Below are positions 41,043 to 50,442 of a stretch of 54,366 nucleotides of DNA, one piece after another; position 1 is the stretch's first letter; every line of letters starts with the position of its first letter. Under the pieces are notes generated by a model, which did not search any database, was not told the DNA's origin, and worked only from the letters and a program-made list of their open reading frames with translations. The DNA is from Desulfobacteraceae bacterium (GTDB lineage: Bacteria > Desulfobacterota > Desulfobacteria > Desulfobacterales > Desulfolunaceae): NCBI GenBank assembly GCA_013619155.1, contig JABXKT010000006.1, forward strand, positions 1 through 54,366. The letters are read 5' to 3'. Both the position numbers and the translations under genes were made by a program.

Positions 41043-42968
41043 ATGAGTAGAAACGTCTACCTTGACATGATACCCCTCGAAGAGGCTAAAAAACGTATTG
41101 ATGACCGCTTTGGAGAGCGACGGCTCCCCATGGAAACCATCCCTTCGGCCCACGCCGTCGGCCGGGTTTTGGCCGCCCCTGTCTTTGCCCACAACTCCTC
41201 ACCGGGATACCACGCATCGGCCATGGACGGCATTGCCGTCCTGGCAGAGACCACCTACGGTGCCTCGGAAGGCCGCCCCAAGACATTGATCACGGGAGAG
41301 ACAGCCTTCCCCGTGAACACCGGCCATCGGCTTCCCGAAGGGTATGATGCGGTGATCATGATCGAGGCAGTCAACCCCCTCTCCGATACCGAGATGACCA
41401 TTGAAAGCCCCGCCTACCCCTTCCAGCACGTACGAAAGATGGGAGAGGATATCGTGGCCACGGAGCTCCTCTTTCCCACGGGGCACCTTATCTCCCCGTA
41501 CTGTGTGGGAGCACTGATTACGGCGGGGATATTTGAAGTGGCGGCATACCGGCTCCCCAGGGTACTCATTATCCCCACAGGATCGGAACTTGTGGCACTC
41601 ACCGAAGGGGGGATGCCCCAGCCCGAACCGGGACGCATCTTCGAATCCAACTCCCATATGCTGGCCGCCATGGTGGAGCGTGATGGAGGGATCGCCGTAA
41701 AAAATCCCATCATCCACGATGATCCAGAGATGATTAAGGCACGGGTTCAAGACGCCGCGAGCGAAGACTTTGATGCCATCGTCATCAGCGGAGGCTCCTC
41801 AGCCGGATCCGAGGATTACGCCCGCACAGTGGTAACCGAATGCGGCTCCCTCCTCTTCCATGGAGTGACCATGATGCCCGGCAAACCGGTACTGGTCGGG
41901 GAAGTAAATGATATCCCAACCTTTGGCATGCCCGGATATCCGGTCTCGGCCATCATCGCCTTTGAGCAGTGCCTATCACCCCTCCTCGCATCTCTCACCG
42001 GTAAATCCTTTGAACCCAAACCCACGGTTCCTGTCTCTCCATCGCGCAAGATCGTCTCCAAACTGGGGGTCGAAGAGTTTTTACGGGTAAAGCTGGGCAA
42101 GGTCGGAGAGACGATGATTGCCACCCCCATCGCCGGAGGCGCCGGGACCCTCACCAGTATCACCGAAGCCGATGGTATCATCCGAATTCCTCCCCACGTG
42201 GAGGGTTTTTCGGCAGGCACCCCCGTCCCCTGTGAATTATTGCGCCCCATATCGGCCATGGACCGTACCTTAGTGGCCGTGGGGAGTCATGACAACACCT
42301 TAGATCTGCTCACCGATGAGCTGAGACGTCGTTCAACAAAGGTACGCCTCTCATCGAGTCATGTGGGAAGTATGGGGGGACTCATGGCCTTAAAGCGCCG
42401 GGTCTGCCATATGGCCGGTATCCACCTCCTCGATCCCATCGATGGGAGCTACAACACACGCTATGTGGAGAAGTACCTGCCCGGCCGCTCCCTCACCCTC
42501 GTGAACCTTGTCACACGCCAGCAGGGACTCATGGTAGCCAAGGGGAATCCCAAGGGAATCACCGGCGTCGAATCACTGACGCGAGACGACATTCGATTTG
42601 TCAACCGTCAGGCCGGATCCGGAACACGAATCCTCCTGGATTACCATCTGAAAACATTGGGAATCGATAATAAAACCATTGACGGATATACCCGGGACGA
42701 ATATACCCACATGTCGGTGGCCGTAGCCGTTCTCTCGGGTACCGCCGATGCCGGCTTGGGCATCCATGCCGCGGCACGGGCCCTGGACCTTGACTTCATT
42801 CCCGTCGTCACCGAACAGTATGACCTGCTCATCGATAACGACTTCATAAAAATGCCCATGATGGATGAATTTCTCACCACCATGAAATCCGAAAGATTCA
42901 AAGAGCGTGCCCTGGCCTTAGGGGGGTACAGCACCGAAACCACGGGCCAGGTAATGACGACCTTTTAG
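41043..42968 (+). CDS. MoeA fused to a periplasmic-binding-protein-like domain
   Basis: This 641-residue protein has an N-terminal MoeA (about 1-400; SAMDGIAV, RLPEGYDAVIMIEAV, IPTGSELV, IFESNSHMLAA, SGGSSAGSEDY, GMPGYPVSAI). It is followed by a substrate-binding-protein-like domain (about 410-635; AVGSHDNTLDLL, DGSYNTRYV, RQAGSGTRILLDYHL, GTADAGLGIHAAARAL). Such fusions are frequent in archaea and anaerobic bacteria; the extra domain resembles type 2 binding proteins for molybdate-like ligands but has no signal peptide, so it is cytoplasmic. AAGGG lies eight bases before ATG 41043. In the first motif DGIA replaces the usual DGYA. Confidence 0.92.
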   Translation: MSRNVYLDMIPLEEAKKRIDDRFGERRLPMETIPSAHAVGRVLAAPVFAHNSSPGYHASAMDGIAVLAETTYGASEGRPKTLITGETAFPVNTGHRLPEGYDAVIMIEAVNPLSDTEMTIESPAYPFQHVRKMGEDIVATELLFPTGHLISPYCVGALITAGIFEVAAYRLPRVLIIPTGSELVALTEGGMPQPEPGRIFESNSHMLAAMVERDGGIAVKNPIIHDDPEMIKARVQDAASEDFDAIVISGGSSAGSEDYARTVVTECGSLLFHGVTMMPGKPVLVGEVNDIPTFGMPGYPVSAIIAFEQCLSPLLASLTGKSFEPKPTVPVSPSRKIVSKLGVEEFLRVKLGKVGETMIATPIAGGAGTLTSITEADGIIRIPPHVEGFSAGTPVPCELLRPISAMDRTLVAVGSHDNTLDLLTDELRRRSTKVRLSSSHVGSMGGLMALKRRVCHMAGIHLLDPIDGSYNTRYVEKYLPGRSLTLVNLVTRQQGLMVAKGNPKGITGVESLTRDDIRFVNRQAGSGTRILLDYHLKTLGIDNKTIDGYTRDEYTHMSVAVAVLSGTADAGLGIHAAARALDLDFIPVVTEQYDLLIDNDFIKMPMMDEFLTTMKSERFKERALALGGYSTETTGQVMTTF

Positions 42969-43094
42969 ATCCTTTATGATGATCGGCTTGCGTTTATGAA
43001 TGCAGGGCACGAGTACCCATAAAAATCGCCGTCACCTCTTTATAAACCGTTACCCCCCCATTGTCGGAGGGCATATACCTCAAAGGGCATTATT

Positions 43095-43907
43095 TTGGAA
43101 CTTATCCATTCGCTTTTCCTGGGCTTTATCCAGGGCCTCACCGAATTTTTACCGGTGAGCAGCTCTGGGCATCTCGTCATCTTTCAACGACTTTTTGGCC
43201 TTCAGGAACCGGCGCTTTTTTTTGATATCTGCCTTCATGTAGGCACACTCGGGGCAGTTTGCCTCTTTTTTCGCAAGGATATATTCGCCCTTATACGGGC
43301 GATAATGGCATTGATATCCTGTAGAGGAAGGGCTCAATCCTTATCCCCGGCCACCCGGGAGGATCTCTCCATGGTGGGTCTGATTCTGATCGGCAGTGTG
43401 CCCACAGCCATTATCGGCCTGGTCATCAAAGGATTTTCTGACACGATCTTCTCATCCCTTTTTTTGGTGGGAGGGATGCTCTGCCTCACCGCAGGGCTTC
43501 TCCTGGCCACTCTCCTCATCCCCCGGGAGGGAACGCGGAAAATCACCCTGCCCTTGGCCCTCCTCATTGGGCTTATTCAAGGTATGGCTGTTCTACCGGG
43601 ACTCTCGAGATCCGGATCCACCATTACCCTGGCTCTTTTCTTCGGAGTCAGCCGGGCCCGGGCCGCCCGATTCTCTTTTTTACTCTCCATTCCCGCCATT
43701 GTGGGAGCCAGTTTTCTTGAACTCCTTGATATCTCCGGGGGCGCCCTGCCTTCCTGGGGAATCATCGCTGCGGGAACCCTTATATCGGCACTGACCGGCT
43801 ATCTAGCCCTTCGCTTCCTTGTCTATATTGTGGGCCAGGGTAAACTTCACCTGTTTGCCCCCTACTGCCTGATTCTGGGTATCATCACCCTAATAATCGG
43901 ATGGTAA
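43095..43907 (+). CDS. uppP: Undecaprenyl-diphosphatase UppP (BacA)
   Basis: UppP recycles the lipid carrier for peptidoglycan by removing a phosphate from undecaprenyl diphosphate at the membrane. The 270-residue protein has about eight helices and both catalytic motifs: GLTEFLPVSSSGHL (about 15-28) and PGLSRSGSTIT (about 172-182). The start is TTG 43095 with AAGGG before it. It follows the fused moeA by 126 bp and precedes the phosphohexomutase gene by 63 bp, so envelope precursor synthesis may be a shared theme. Length and motifs are normal. Confidence 0.95.
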   Translation: MELIHSLFLGFIQGLTEFLPVSSSGHLVIFQRLFGLQEPALFFDICLHVGTLGAVCLFFRKDIFALIRAIMALISCRGRAQSLSPATREDLSMVGLILIGSVPTAIIGLVIKGFSDTIFSSLFLVGGMLCLTAGLLLATLLIPREGTRKITLPLALLIGLIQGMAVLPGLSRSGSTITLALFFGVSRARAARFSFLLSIPAIVGASFLELLDISGGALPSWGIIAAGTLISALTGYLALRFLVYIVGQGKLHLFAPYCLILGIITLIIGW

Positions 43908-43970
43908 TCGACGCCAAAAAGAGTCGGCCCAGATTAAAACCAACCAACAAATTTTTTTTGAGGAGTGCGT

Positions 43971-45323
43971 ATGAACCCGACCATTTTCAGAGAGTATGAT
44001 ATCCGTGGTGTGGCCGGAGAGGATTTTACAGAAGGTGATGCCTGCCTCATCGGCAAGGCCGTGGGAACCTACCTCAAGAACCGAGGTAAGACCCATGTTG
44101 CCGTGGGCAAAGATTGCCGCACCACCTCTGATATCTATGCAGAACAAGTCATCCAAGGGCTCCTCTCCACCGGATGCAATGTCACAGAGCTGGGATATTG
44201 CGCCACCCCCCTTCTCTACTTCTCCATTCAGCACTTGAATTTAGAAGGGGGCGTGATGATTACGGCCAGCCACAATCCGCCTGAGTACAACGGATTTAAG
44301 ATGTGCTGCGGCACAGATTCCATCCATGGCGCCGAAATAAAAAGCCTTTTGGCCCTCATTGAGGCCCGTGACTTTGCAGAAGGGTCCGGGAGTCGCCACA
44401 CCACCGATATTTTAACGCCGTACCTCGACCACATGGTCAAAAACATATCCATCTCCCGCCCCTTGAGGTTAGGGATTGATGCGGGTAACGGGTCGGCCGG
44501 TCCCATCGCCCTACCCTTGCTGGATAAGTTCGATGTGGAGGTCCATCCCCTCTACTGCGACATGGACGGCACCTTCCCCAACCATGAAGCCGACCCCACG
44601 GTCCTTGCCAACATGACCGACCTGGTGAATATGGTAAAAGAAAAACACCTCGATGTGGGCATCGGATACGACGGAGATGGCGACCGTATCGGAGTGGTGG
44701 ACGAGACGGGCAATATTATTTACGGCGATCAGCTCATGGTTATCTTTGCCCGAGAGATTCTCACCAGAAAACCCGGGGCCACCTTTATCTCGGAAGTGAA
44801 GTGCTCCCAGGTGATGTATGATGATATAAGGGCCCATGGTGGCAAGGCAATCATGTGGAAAACAGGTCACTCCCTAATCAAACAGAAGATGAAAGAGACA
44901 AAGGCCGAGTTAGCCGGTGAGATGAGCGGCCATATCTTCTTTGCCGACCGTTACTTTGGCTATGATGATGCCCTCTATGCGACCTTACGCCTCCTTGAGA
45001 TCCTGGCCGATGAGAACAAGCCTCTCTCCTCTCTCCTCGCCGACCTGCCGGTCACCTTCAACACCCCAGAAATCCGTGTGGAGTGCCCGGATACCATCAA
45101 GTTTGCCATCGCTGGAGAACTCAAAGATCGTTTTATGACCACCCACACCGTCATTGATGTGGATGGCGCCCGCATTCTCTATGATGACGGCTGGGGACTG
45201 GTACGGGCATCCAATACCCAGCCCGCCCTCGTGCTTCGCTTTGAAGCCTTGAGTCAGGAACGTCTCGAAATCATTCGCACCGAGATCGAAGGGGCCCTCC
45301 AGGAGATTATTGCCAGCCACTGA
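43971..45323 (+). CDS. Phosphomannomutase/phosphoglucomutase (AlgC-type)
   Basis: This 450-residue alpha-D-phosphohexomutase interconverts 1- and 6-phosphates of mannose or glucose for polysaccharide and LPS precursors. It starts NPTIFREYDIRGVAGEDF. It has the catalytic serine loop TASHNPPEYNGFK (about 98-110), the Mg2+ loop YDGDGDRIG (about 234-242), the sugar-selectivity loop GEMSGHIFF (about 322-330) and the phosphate-binding loop RASNTQPALVLRFEA. GEMSGH is the form seen in PMM/PGM enzymes of this type. ATG 43971 is seven bases after GAGGAG; GTG 43965 is in frame. It ends at a strong terminator. Confidence 0.93.
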   Translation: MNPTIFREYDIRGVAGEDFTEGDACLIGKAVGTYLKNRGKTHVAVGKDCRTTSDIYAEQVIQGLLSTGCNVTELGYCATPLLYFSIQHLNLEGGVMITASHNPPEYNGFKMCCGTDSIHGAEIKSLLALIEARDFAEGSGSRHTTDILTPYLDHMVKNISISRPLRLGIDAGNGSAGPIALPLLDKFDVEVHPLYCDMDGTFPNHEADPTVLANMTDLVNMVKEKHLDVGIGYDGDGDRIGVVDETGNIIYGDQLMVIFAREILTRKPGATFISEVKCSQVMYDDIRAHGGKAIMWKTGHSLIKQKMKETKAELAGEMSGHIFFADRYFGYDDALYATLRLLEILADENKPLSSLLADLPVTFNTPEIRVECPDTIKFAIAGELKDRFMTTHTVIDVDGARILYDDGWGLVRASNTQPALVLRFEALSQERLEIIRTEIEGALQEIIASH

Positions 45324-45358
45324 TCCCTTTTGCTCTTCATTTCATTCATATCTCAACG

Positions 45359-45406
45359 AATAAGGGGCCGATACCTCGAAGGTAGGTATCGGCCCCTTAT
45401 TTTTCC
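45359..45406 (+). terminator. Rho-independent terminator after the phosphohexomutase gene
   Basis: TAAGGGGCCGATACCT (45361-45376) pairs perfectly with AGGTATCGGCCCCTTA (45384-45399) around a seven-base loop, with A residues before and a U-rich tail after. Confidence 0.92.
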
Positions 45407-45620
45407 TCTCTTTTCGCACATCAAATTGATATTTTCGCTAACCATAAAACGGTCCAACACACGATAAAAACCGCATATTATGAAGCGATTCAACACCGCT
45501 CTCAATGGCTCTTTGCTATACCTTAATGATTTTTTGATATTTTTCTCTTGATTATTCCCATTAACCCATGTAAAAAATAGACTAAAATAGCTTGAAGAGG
45601 AATGCTCAGAATCGTACGAA

Positions 45621-45650
45621 TTGTTAGATCTTTTTATGTTTATTTATACT
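45621..45650 (+). promoter_or_regulatory. Candidate promoter of the cold-shock gene
   Basis: TTGTTA (45621-45626), 18 bp, TATACT (45645-45650). A start near 45657 would give a leader of about 290 nt before the TTG at 45947. The preceding 45407-45620 is AT-rich and holds no gene I can support. Confidence 0.45.
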
Positions 45651-45946
45651 ACCCTCCCCATCCTGACATATTACGTGCGCCCTCGAAGCACATCTTCCAA
45701 AATACCGATGATCGGCCCATGGTGAAACACGTCAATGCCGATACGAAGAACCTCTTTCAATATAGCTCTTAGGACCCACTTTCAACCACAGACATCGCAT
45801 ATACTTTCTCCTTGCCCCTTTGATGGCGGATTTTTGATTCCATGAAGGTCGCCAGGCGATTCGGCAGGCGAGATAGATAGAAAAAACGCCTTTGCGGTTC
45901 TTACCAGAGGCGTCGTGAGTCAAACCATAACAAGGAGGAAGGTGTT

Positions 45947-46147
45947 TTGGCAGAAGGTACAGTAAAGTGGTTCAGCGACAAGAAAGGGTACGGTTTCATC
46001 GAGCGAGACGATGGATCCGATGTATTTGTCCATCACAGTTCTATTGATATGCCAGGGTTTCGAACCCTATCCGAAGGTGAGAAGGTCTCTTTCGAACTTG
46101 AAGAGAGCGACAGGGGGTGTGCCGCAAAGAGTGTCATGCGCCTGTAG
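45947..46147 (+). CDS. Cold-shock domain protein (CspA family)
   Basis: This 66-residue single-stranded nucleic acid binding protein acts as an RNA chaperone. It opens with [20 protein letters not shown], which contains RNP1 (KGYGFI), followed by RNP2 (VFVHH), and the usual closing strand AAKSVMRL. Start codon is TTG 45947, set by a near-perfect AAGGAGG eight bases upstream. A long leader precedes it, as in cspA-type mRNAs whose translation depends on temperature. A terminator follows directly. Confidence 0.95.
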   Translation: MAEGTVKWFSDKKGYGFIERDDGSDVFVHHSSIDMPGFRTLSEGEKVSFELEESDRGCAAKSVMRL

Positions 46148-46180
46148 CTCTTGCCAGCATACATTGACAAGATAAAGCAT

Positions 46181-46227
46181 AAAAAAGGCCGGTACGCCTC
46201 ACACGAGTGAGGGTACCGGCCTTTTTT
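46181..46227 (+). terminator. Rho-independent terminator after the cold-shock gene
   Basis: AAAAAAGGCCGGTAC...CTCAC pairs with GTGAG...GTACCGGCC followed by six T residues. A second small hairpin (AAGAGCT/AGCTCTT) follows at 46234-46255. Confidence 0.9.
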
Positions 46228-46293
46228 ATGGGGAAGAGCTAACTATTCAGCTCTTAAACAAGGGCCTTCTATGGTTAACGAAATAAAAAACAG

Positions 46294-46325
46294 GCCTCTG
46301 GCGGCAAGGTTGGCCACCGGCCAAG
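46294..46325. repeat. Partial copy of the GCCTCCGGCGGCC intergenic repeat
   Basis: GCCTCTGGCGGCAAGG is followed by a GGTTGGCC / GGCCAAGC-like inverted pair. It matches the left end of the repeat at 11123, placed between the cold-shock gene and mutL. Confidence 0.45.
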
Positions 46326-46349
46326 CGTCAGATAAATAGTCACAATACC

Positions 46350-48236
46350 CTAACGCTTAAAGGCCCGCTCCAGCCCACCACGACTCCAACGAATCCAGGT
46401 GGGGCGACCATGGGGACAAAAGGAGGGGTTCTCACACCCGTCCATCTCGCTAAGCAGGCGGGTAATCTCCGGCGTGGAGAGGATCTGACCGGCCCGGATG
46501 GCACAGTGACAGGCCATGAGGATCAAACACTCATCGACGGCCCGCTCCAGGGTATCCGCCTGCCCCATATGCACCATTTTTTCGGCCACCTCACTCACCA
46601 ACTGGGCCATCCCCTCGGTGGAGAGAAGGGAGGGCACCGACCGGATAACAAAGGTCGTCCCCCCAAAAGGCTCCACCTCCAGCCCAAAGCGCACAAGCTC
46701 ATCCAAGACCCTCTCCAAGGCGTCGGCTTCCCGGTATCCGAGCTCCACGGTCTCCGGAACGAGAAGCCTCTGGGAGAGGGATGCCCCCCCCTTTTTTAAC
46801 CGCTCAAAGACCACCCGTTCATGGGCCGCATGCTGGTCGATGAGAATGAGCCCCTCCCCCCCATCACAGAGAATATAGGTCCCCGCATATTGACCGATGA
46901 CCCGCAGATGGGAAAAACGCCCGGGGCTCTCCTCAGGATACACAGGGGGCTCTCGCTCCCCTACGGTTGACTCATCTCGGCTCTCCTCTGCCACAGGCGG
47001 GAAAGGGGGTGCCTCTTGGGGCGGAGGGAAGAAGGGAGCCTCCGTCTCAGTCACACCCGTCTCGTCGCCCCCATGGGACCCGGGGAGAAGATCCTCCATG
47101 GGGGCCTCATGGGCCTCTTCAAACAGGGCCATCGGCTCGGCCACCCGGGAGGGCACCGGCTCAAAACGGGGGGAAGAAAAAGGCGCGGGGGACGAACGAA
47201 CAGACGACGGAGGACGATCACCGCCACCAAATTGACGGGAGGCGGCATCCACGGCTTCCAAAGAGTGCCTGACGCCGTCTTGAACGGCACGCCCCACCGA
47301 CGCGGCATCCCGAAACCTCACCTCATTTTTGGCCGGATGCACGTTCACATCCACCCAGTCGCAGGGGAGGGTGATTGTGAGCACGGCCATGGGAAAGCGT
47401 CCCTTCATGAGGCGCGGGCGATATCCGGTGAGAAGGGCGTTTAAGATCACCCGGTCCTTGACCGGCCGGCCATTGACATAGAGAAAAATCTTCTGGGAGG
47501 TGCTGCGTGTCACCGCCGGATCCGTCAGAAATCCGTCCACGATAAGCTCACCCCGCGTGATGGAGACCGGATGCAGATGGCCCCTCACATCTCGGCCCAG
47601 CACCTCTTCCACCCTCTGGCGAAGATCCATGGTCGCGGGCCAGCTCTTCACCACCTTTCCGTTGTGGGTAAGACGAAAACGCACCATGGGCCAGGCAAGG
47701 GCAATGGCCGATACCGTATCGGCAATATGACCCATCTCCGTACCCTCGCCTTTTAGAAACTTCCGACGAGCCGGGGTATTGAAGAAGAGATGGGCAATGG
47801 AGATGAGGGTACCCTTGGGAGCCCCCGTTTCAGAGATATCGATCACCTTCCCCCCGGACATCTCCACGGTACAGCCGAGATCCAAATGCTCAGACCGGGT
47901 GGTCAGGCTCAATTTGGATACCGAGGCGATACTGGGCAGGGCCTCCCCTCGAAATCCCAGGGTCTGAATATTGAAGAGGTCCTCGTCGGTATAGATCTTA
48001 CTGGTGGCGTAGCGTTCGATGGCGAGCATGGCATCATCGGGGGCCATGCCGCACCCATCATCGGCAATACGAATGAGGCGCGTCCCCCCCTTCTCGATAT
48101 CGATGGTAATGGAGTGGCTCTTGGCATCCAGGGCGTTCTCCACCAGCTCTTTGACCACCGATGCGGGGCGTTCCACCACCTCACCCGCGGCGATCTTATT
48201 GGAGAGAATATCGGGGAGAATACGTACCTTAGTCAT
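46350..48236 (-). CDS. mutL: DNA mismatch repair endonuclease MutL
   Basis: MutL couples mismatch recognition by MutS to strand removal. The 628-residue protein has the GHKL ATPase N-terminus: IAAGEVVERPASVVKELVENALDA, DDGCGM and the GFRGEALPSI block. A long Pro/Glu-rich linker follows (about 330-435), then the dimerisation domain. The metal endonuclease motif DQHAAHERVVFE fits DQHA-x2-E-x4-E, and ACHCAIRAGQ and CPHGRPT complete the nuclease site. This is therefore the nicking type expected in bacteria lacking MutH. GGAG lies seven bases before ATG 48236. It is the last gene of the leftward row from argS; mutS is not in the window. Confidence 0.96.
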   Translation of the reverse strand: MTKVRILPDILSNKIAAGEVVERPASVVKELVENALDAKSHSITIDIEKGGTRLIRIADDGCGMAPDDAMLAIERYATSKIYTDEDLFNIQTLGFRGEALPSIASVSKLSLTTRSEHLDLGCTVEMSGGKVIDISETGAPKGTLISIAHLFFNTPARRKFLKGEGTEMGHIADTVSAIALAWPMVRFRLTHNGKVVKSWPATMDLRQRVEEVLGRDVRGHLHPVSITRGELIVDGFLTDPAVTRSTSQKIFLYVNGRPVKDRVILNALLTGYRPRLMKGRFPMAVLTITLPCDWVDVNVHPAKNEVRFRDAASVGRAVQDGVRHSLEAVDAASRQFGGGDRPPSSVRSSPAPFSSPRFEPVPSRVAEPMALFEEAHEAPMEDLLPGSHGGDETGVTETEAPFFPPPQEAPPFPPVAEESRDESTVGEREPPVYPEESPGRFSHLRVIGQYAGTYILCDGGEGLILIDQHAAHERVVFERLKKGGASLSQRLLVPETVELGYREADALERVLDELVRFGLEVEPFGGTTFVIRSVPSLLSTEGMAQLVSEVAEKMVHMGQADTLERAVDECLILMACHCAIRAGQILSTPEITRLLSEMDGCENPSFCPHGRPTWIRWSRGGLERAFKR

Positions 48237-48314
48237 GGGAAAGCTCCAGTCATAAATGGCCTTTTTAAAGAGATACCGTCACCTCCCACGAAGAGGTGGT
48301 CCACACCGGACCCG

Positions 48315-48500
48315 CTAACGATCTGCGTCCTCTCCCTTGAGAAGATGCAGGAGGGCGTCGGACTCCTTTGGGGAGAGGTTAAACCGCATTCCCGCCTCAT
48401 CCACCAGAGCCAGCGTCTTTTTTTCTGGGTGCTCTGTACGCGCCTCGGACGCCCAAATAATGGCCCTTTTGAGGGCACTGCCCTCCTCGATCACACTCAT
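48315..48500 (-). CDS. Small protein of unknown function between gatA and mutL
   Basis: This 61-residue soluble, mostly helical protein has a block KRAIIWASEARTEHPEKKTLAL and ends with NLSPKESDALLHLLKGEDADR. The evidence that it is a gene is a perfect AAGGAGG five bases before ATG 48500, operon spacing to both neighbours (81 and 78 bp), and matching codon use. I recognise no family. It may simply travel with the housekeeping operon. Confidence 0.7.
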   Translation of the reverse strand: MSVIEEGSALKRAIIWASEARTEHPEKKTLALVDEAGMRFNLSPKESDALLHLLKGEDADR

Positions 48501-48581
48501 GGATGCCTCCTTGATATGTTAAGGGATGCGGCCCCTTCTCCCCTAAAAATAGAGAGGAGAAGAGGCCCACGGCTCTCTTTT

Positions 48582-50054
48582 TTAAAGGGTGGGTCGGGCC
48601 TTCGAGATATCTGCGGCCCGTTCGAAATGCCAGGCGACCTTTAAGAGGGTCGCCTCATCGAAGTGACGTCCGAGAAGCTGCAAGCCCACGGGCAGCCCCT
48701 GGCCGGTAAAGCCACAGGGTACACTCATGCCGGGAATACCGGCCAGGTTGGCCGAGAGGGTAAATATATCCGAGAGGTACATCTCCAAGGGATCATCGGA
48801 CGCCTCACCGATCTTGCCCGCCGGTGTCGGAGCCGCCGGAGAGATGATAAAATCACACGCCTTAAAAGCCTGGCTGAAATCCTCCATGATCAGGGTACGT
48901 ACCTGGGATGCCTTCTTGTAATAGGCATCGTAGTATCCCGAGGAGAGGGCGTAGGTCCCGATGATGATCCGGCGCTTCACCTCCTCGCCAAACCCTTCGC
49001 TGCGGGTTCTCTTGTAGAGAGAGAGAAGATCCTCCCCATCCCGCTGGCTCAGTCCATAACGCACCCCATCGAATCGCGCCAGATTGGAACTCGCCTCGGA
49101 AGGGGCGATGACATAGTAGGCCGCCACGGCGTACTCGGTATGGGGGAGAGAGACAGGGACGCAACGGGCGCCCAAGGACTCCAACAGCTCTTTTGCGTGG
49201 GTGACAGCGGCCATCACCTCGGGATCGACACCTTCCGCCTCCCAGTACTCCACGGGAACCCCCACGGTCATACCGGAGAGCCCCTGCCCCTCATCGGCTT
49301 TCATGAGTTCCCGATAGGCGGGGACCTCTTTAGGCACCGATGTGGAATCTCTGGGGTCATACCCACTGATGGACTCCATCATCAGGGCACAATCTTCCAC
49401 GCTCTTGGTCATGGGACCGATCTGATCCAGGGAGGAGGCAAAGGCCACCAATCCGTAACGAGAGACCCGACCATAGGTGGGTTTCATACCCACGACACCG
49501 CAATGAGAGGCGGGCTGGCGAATCGATCCACCGGTATCGCTACCCAGGGATGCCAGACAGAGATCTCCGGCCACAGCCGCTGCAGATCCGCCACTGGATC
49601 CACCGGGAAATCGTGTGAGATCCCAGGGGTTACGGGTCACCTGCATCGCCGAGTGCTCCGTGGTGGATCCCATGGCGAACTCATCCATATTGAGCTTTCC
49701 GGGAAAGACGGCCCCGGCTGTTTTCAACTTCTCCACCACCGTGGCATCGTAGGTGGGGATAAAGTTTTCAAGCATCTTGGAGGCGCAGGTAGTTTTGACC
49801 CCCTTCGTGCAGATGAGATCCTTAAGCCCCACGGGCAGACCGGTTAAGGGGCCCCCCTCACCCTTGGCAAGGCGAGCATCGGCGGCATCGGCGGCGGCAA
49901 GGGCCCCCTCTTTATCCACGGTAAGGTAGGCACCCACCTTCGGATCCACCGTATCGATACGGGAGAGCATCGCCTCGGTGAGCTCCCGTGAACTTATTTT
50001 CTTATGGCGAAGAAGCCCGTGGGCTTCGGTCAGGGTCATTTTATGCAGTGACAT
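48582..50054 (-). CDS. gatA: Asp-tRNA(Asn)/Glu-tRNA(Gln) amidotransferase subunit A
   Basis: GatA is the glutaminase of GatCAB, which makes Gln-tRNA(Gln) or Asn-tRNA(Asn) from misacylated precursors. The 490-residue amidase has the Ser-cisSer-Lys triad: K78 in [10 protein letters not shown]153 in [10 protein letters not shown] and S177 in [15 protein letters not shown] 50054 has GGAGAGG upstream; an ATG at 50069 is also in frame but badly placed. It starts 15 bp after the gatC stop. The gatB gene is not in the window, so the third subunit is encoded elsewhere. Confidence 0.96.
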   Translation of the reverse strand: MSLHKMTLTEAHGLLRHKKISSRELTEAMLSRIDTVDPKVGAYLTVDKEGALAAADAADARLAKGEGGPLTGLPVGLKDLICTKGVKTTCASKMLENFIPTYDATVVEKLKTAGAVFPGKLNMDEFAMGSTTEHSAMQVTRNPWDLTRFPGGSSGGSAAAVAGDLCLASLGSDTGGSIRQPASHCGVVGMKPTYGRVSRYGLVAFASSLDQIGPMTKSVEDCALMMESISGYDPRDSTSVPKEVPAYRELMKADEGQGLSGMTVGVPVEYWEAEGVDPEVMAAVTHAKELLESLGARCVPVSLPHTEYAVAAYYVIAPSEASSNLARFDGVRYGLSQRDGEDLLSLYKRTRSEGFGEEVKRRIIIGTYALSSGYYDAYYKKASQVRTLIMEDFSQAFKACDFIISPAAPTPAGKIGEASDDPLEMYLSDIFTLSANLAGIPGMSVPCGFTGQGLPVGLQLLGRHFDEATLLKVAWHFERAADISKARPTL

Positions 50055-50069
50055 TGCCTCTCCTTTCAT

Positions 50070-50357
50070 CTACCCCACCACCTTGGGGACCACAAACATG
50101 CCGTCTTCTCTCTCCGGTGCGTTGGCCAGGGTCATCTCCATACCGGGATGGGTGTGAACCACATCCTCTCTCAGGGCATTGGTGAGGTGTGTGGCATGGG
50201 TGGTGGGTTCCACGCCATCGGTGTCCGCTTTTCCGAGGGTATCCATATATGAGAGGATATTCCCAATCTGCACCGCCAGCTTATCCACATCCTCTTCATC
50301 CACATTCAATCGTGCCAGATTGGCCACGTAGAGGACCTCTTCCTTGGTAATCTTCAT
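50070..50357 (-). CDS. gatC: Asp-tRNA(Asn)/Glu-tRNA(Gln) amidotransferase subunit C
   Basis: The 95-residue GatC wraps around GatA and stabilises the complex. It has the family signature KITKEEVLYVANLARLNV, IGNILSYMDTLGKADTDGVEPTTH and the C-terminal LREDVV. AAGGAG lies before ATG 50357. It immediately precedes gatA (15 bp) and follows the SPOR-domain gene by 85 bp on the same strand. Confidence 0.95.
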   Translation of the reverse strand: MKITKEEVLYVANLARLNVDEEDVDKLAVQIGNILSYMDTLGKADTDGVEPTTHATHLTNALREDVVHTHPGMEMTLANAPEREDGMFVVPKVVG

Positions 50358-50442
50358 ATCTCACTCCTTTTTCCATACCGCAAAAGGGGGGCCCTTTTAC
50401 GTATGCATGGCCTCATCATATCGATATCGCCTCAAGGGGCCT

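Noticed and set aside
48663-49847. A 394-codon open frame on the plus strand across gatA
   Set aside because: It is antisense to a gatA with a complete catalytic triad, and its product is low-complexity Gly/His/Arg with no domain; an overlap artefact of GC-rich codons.
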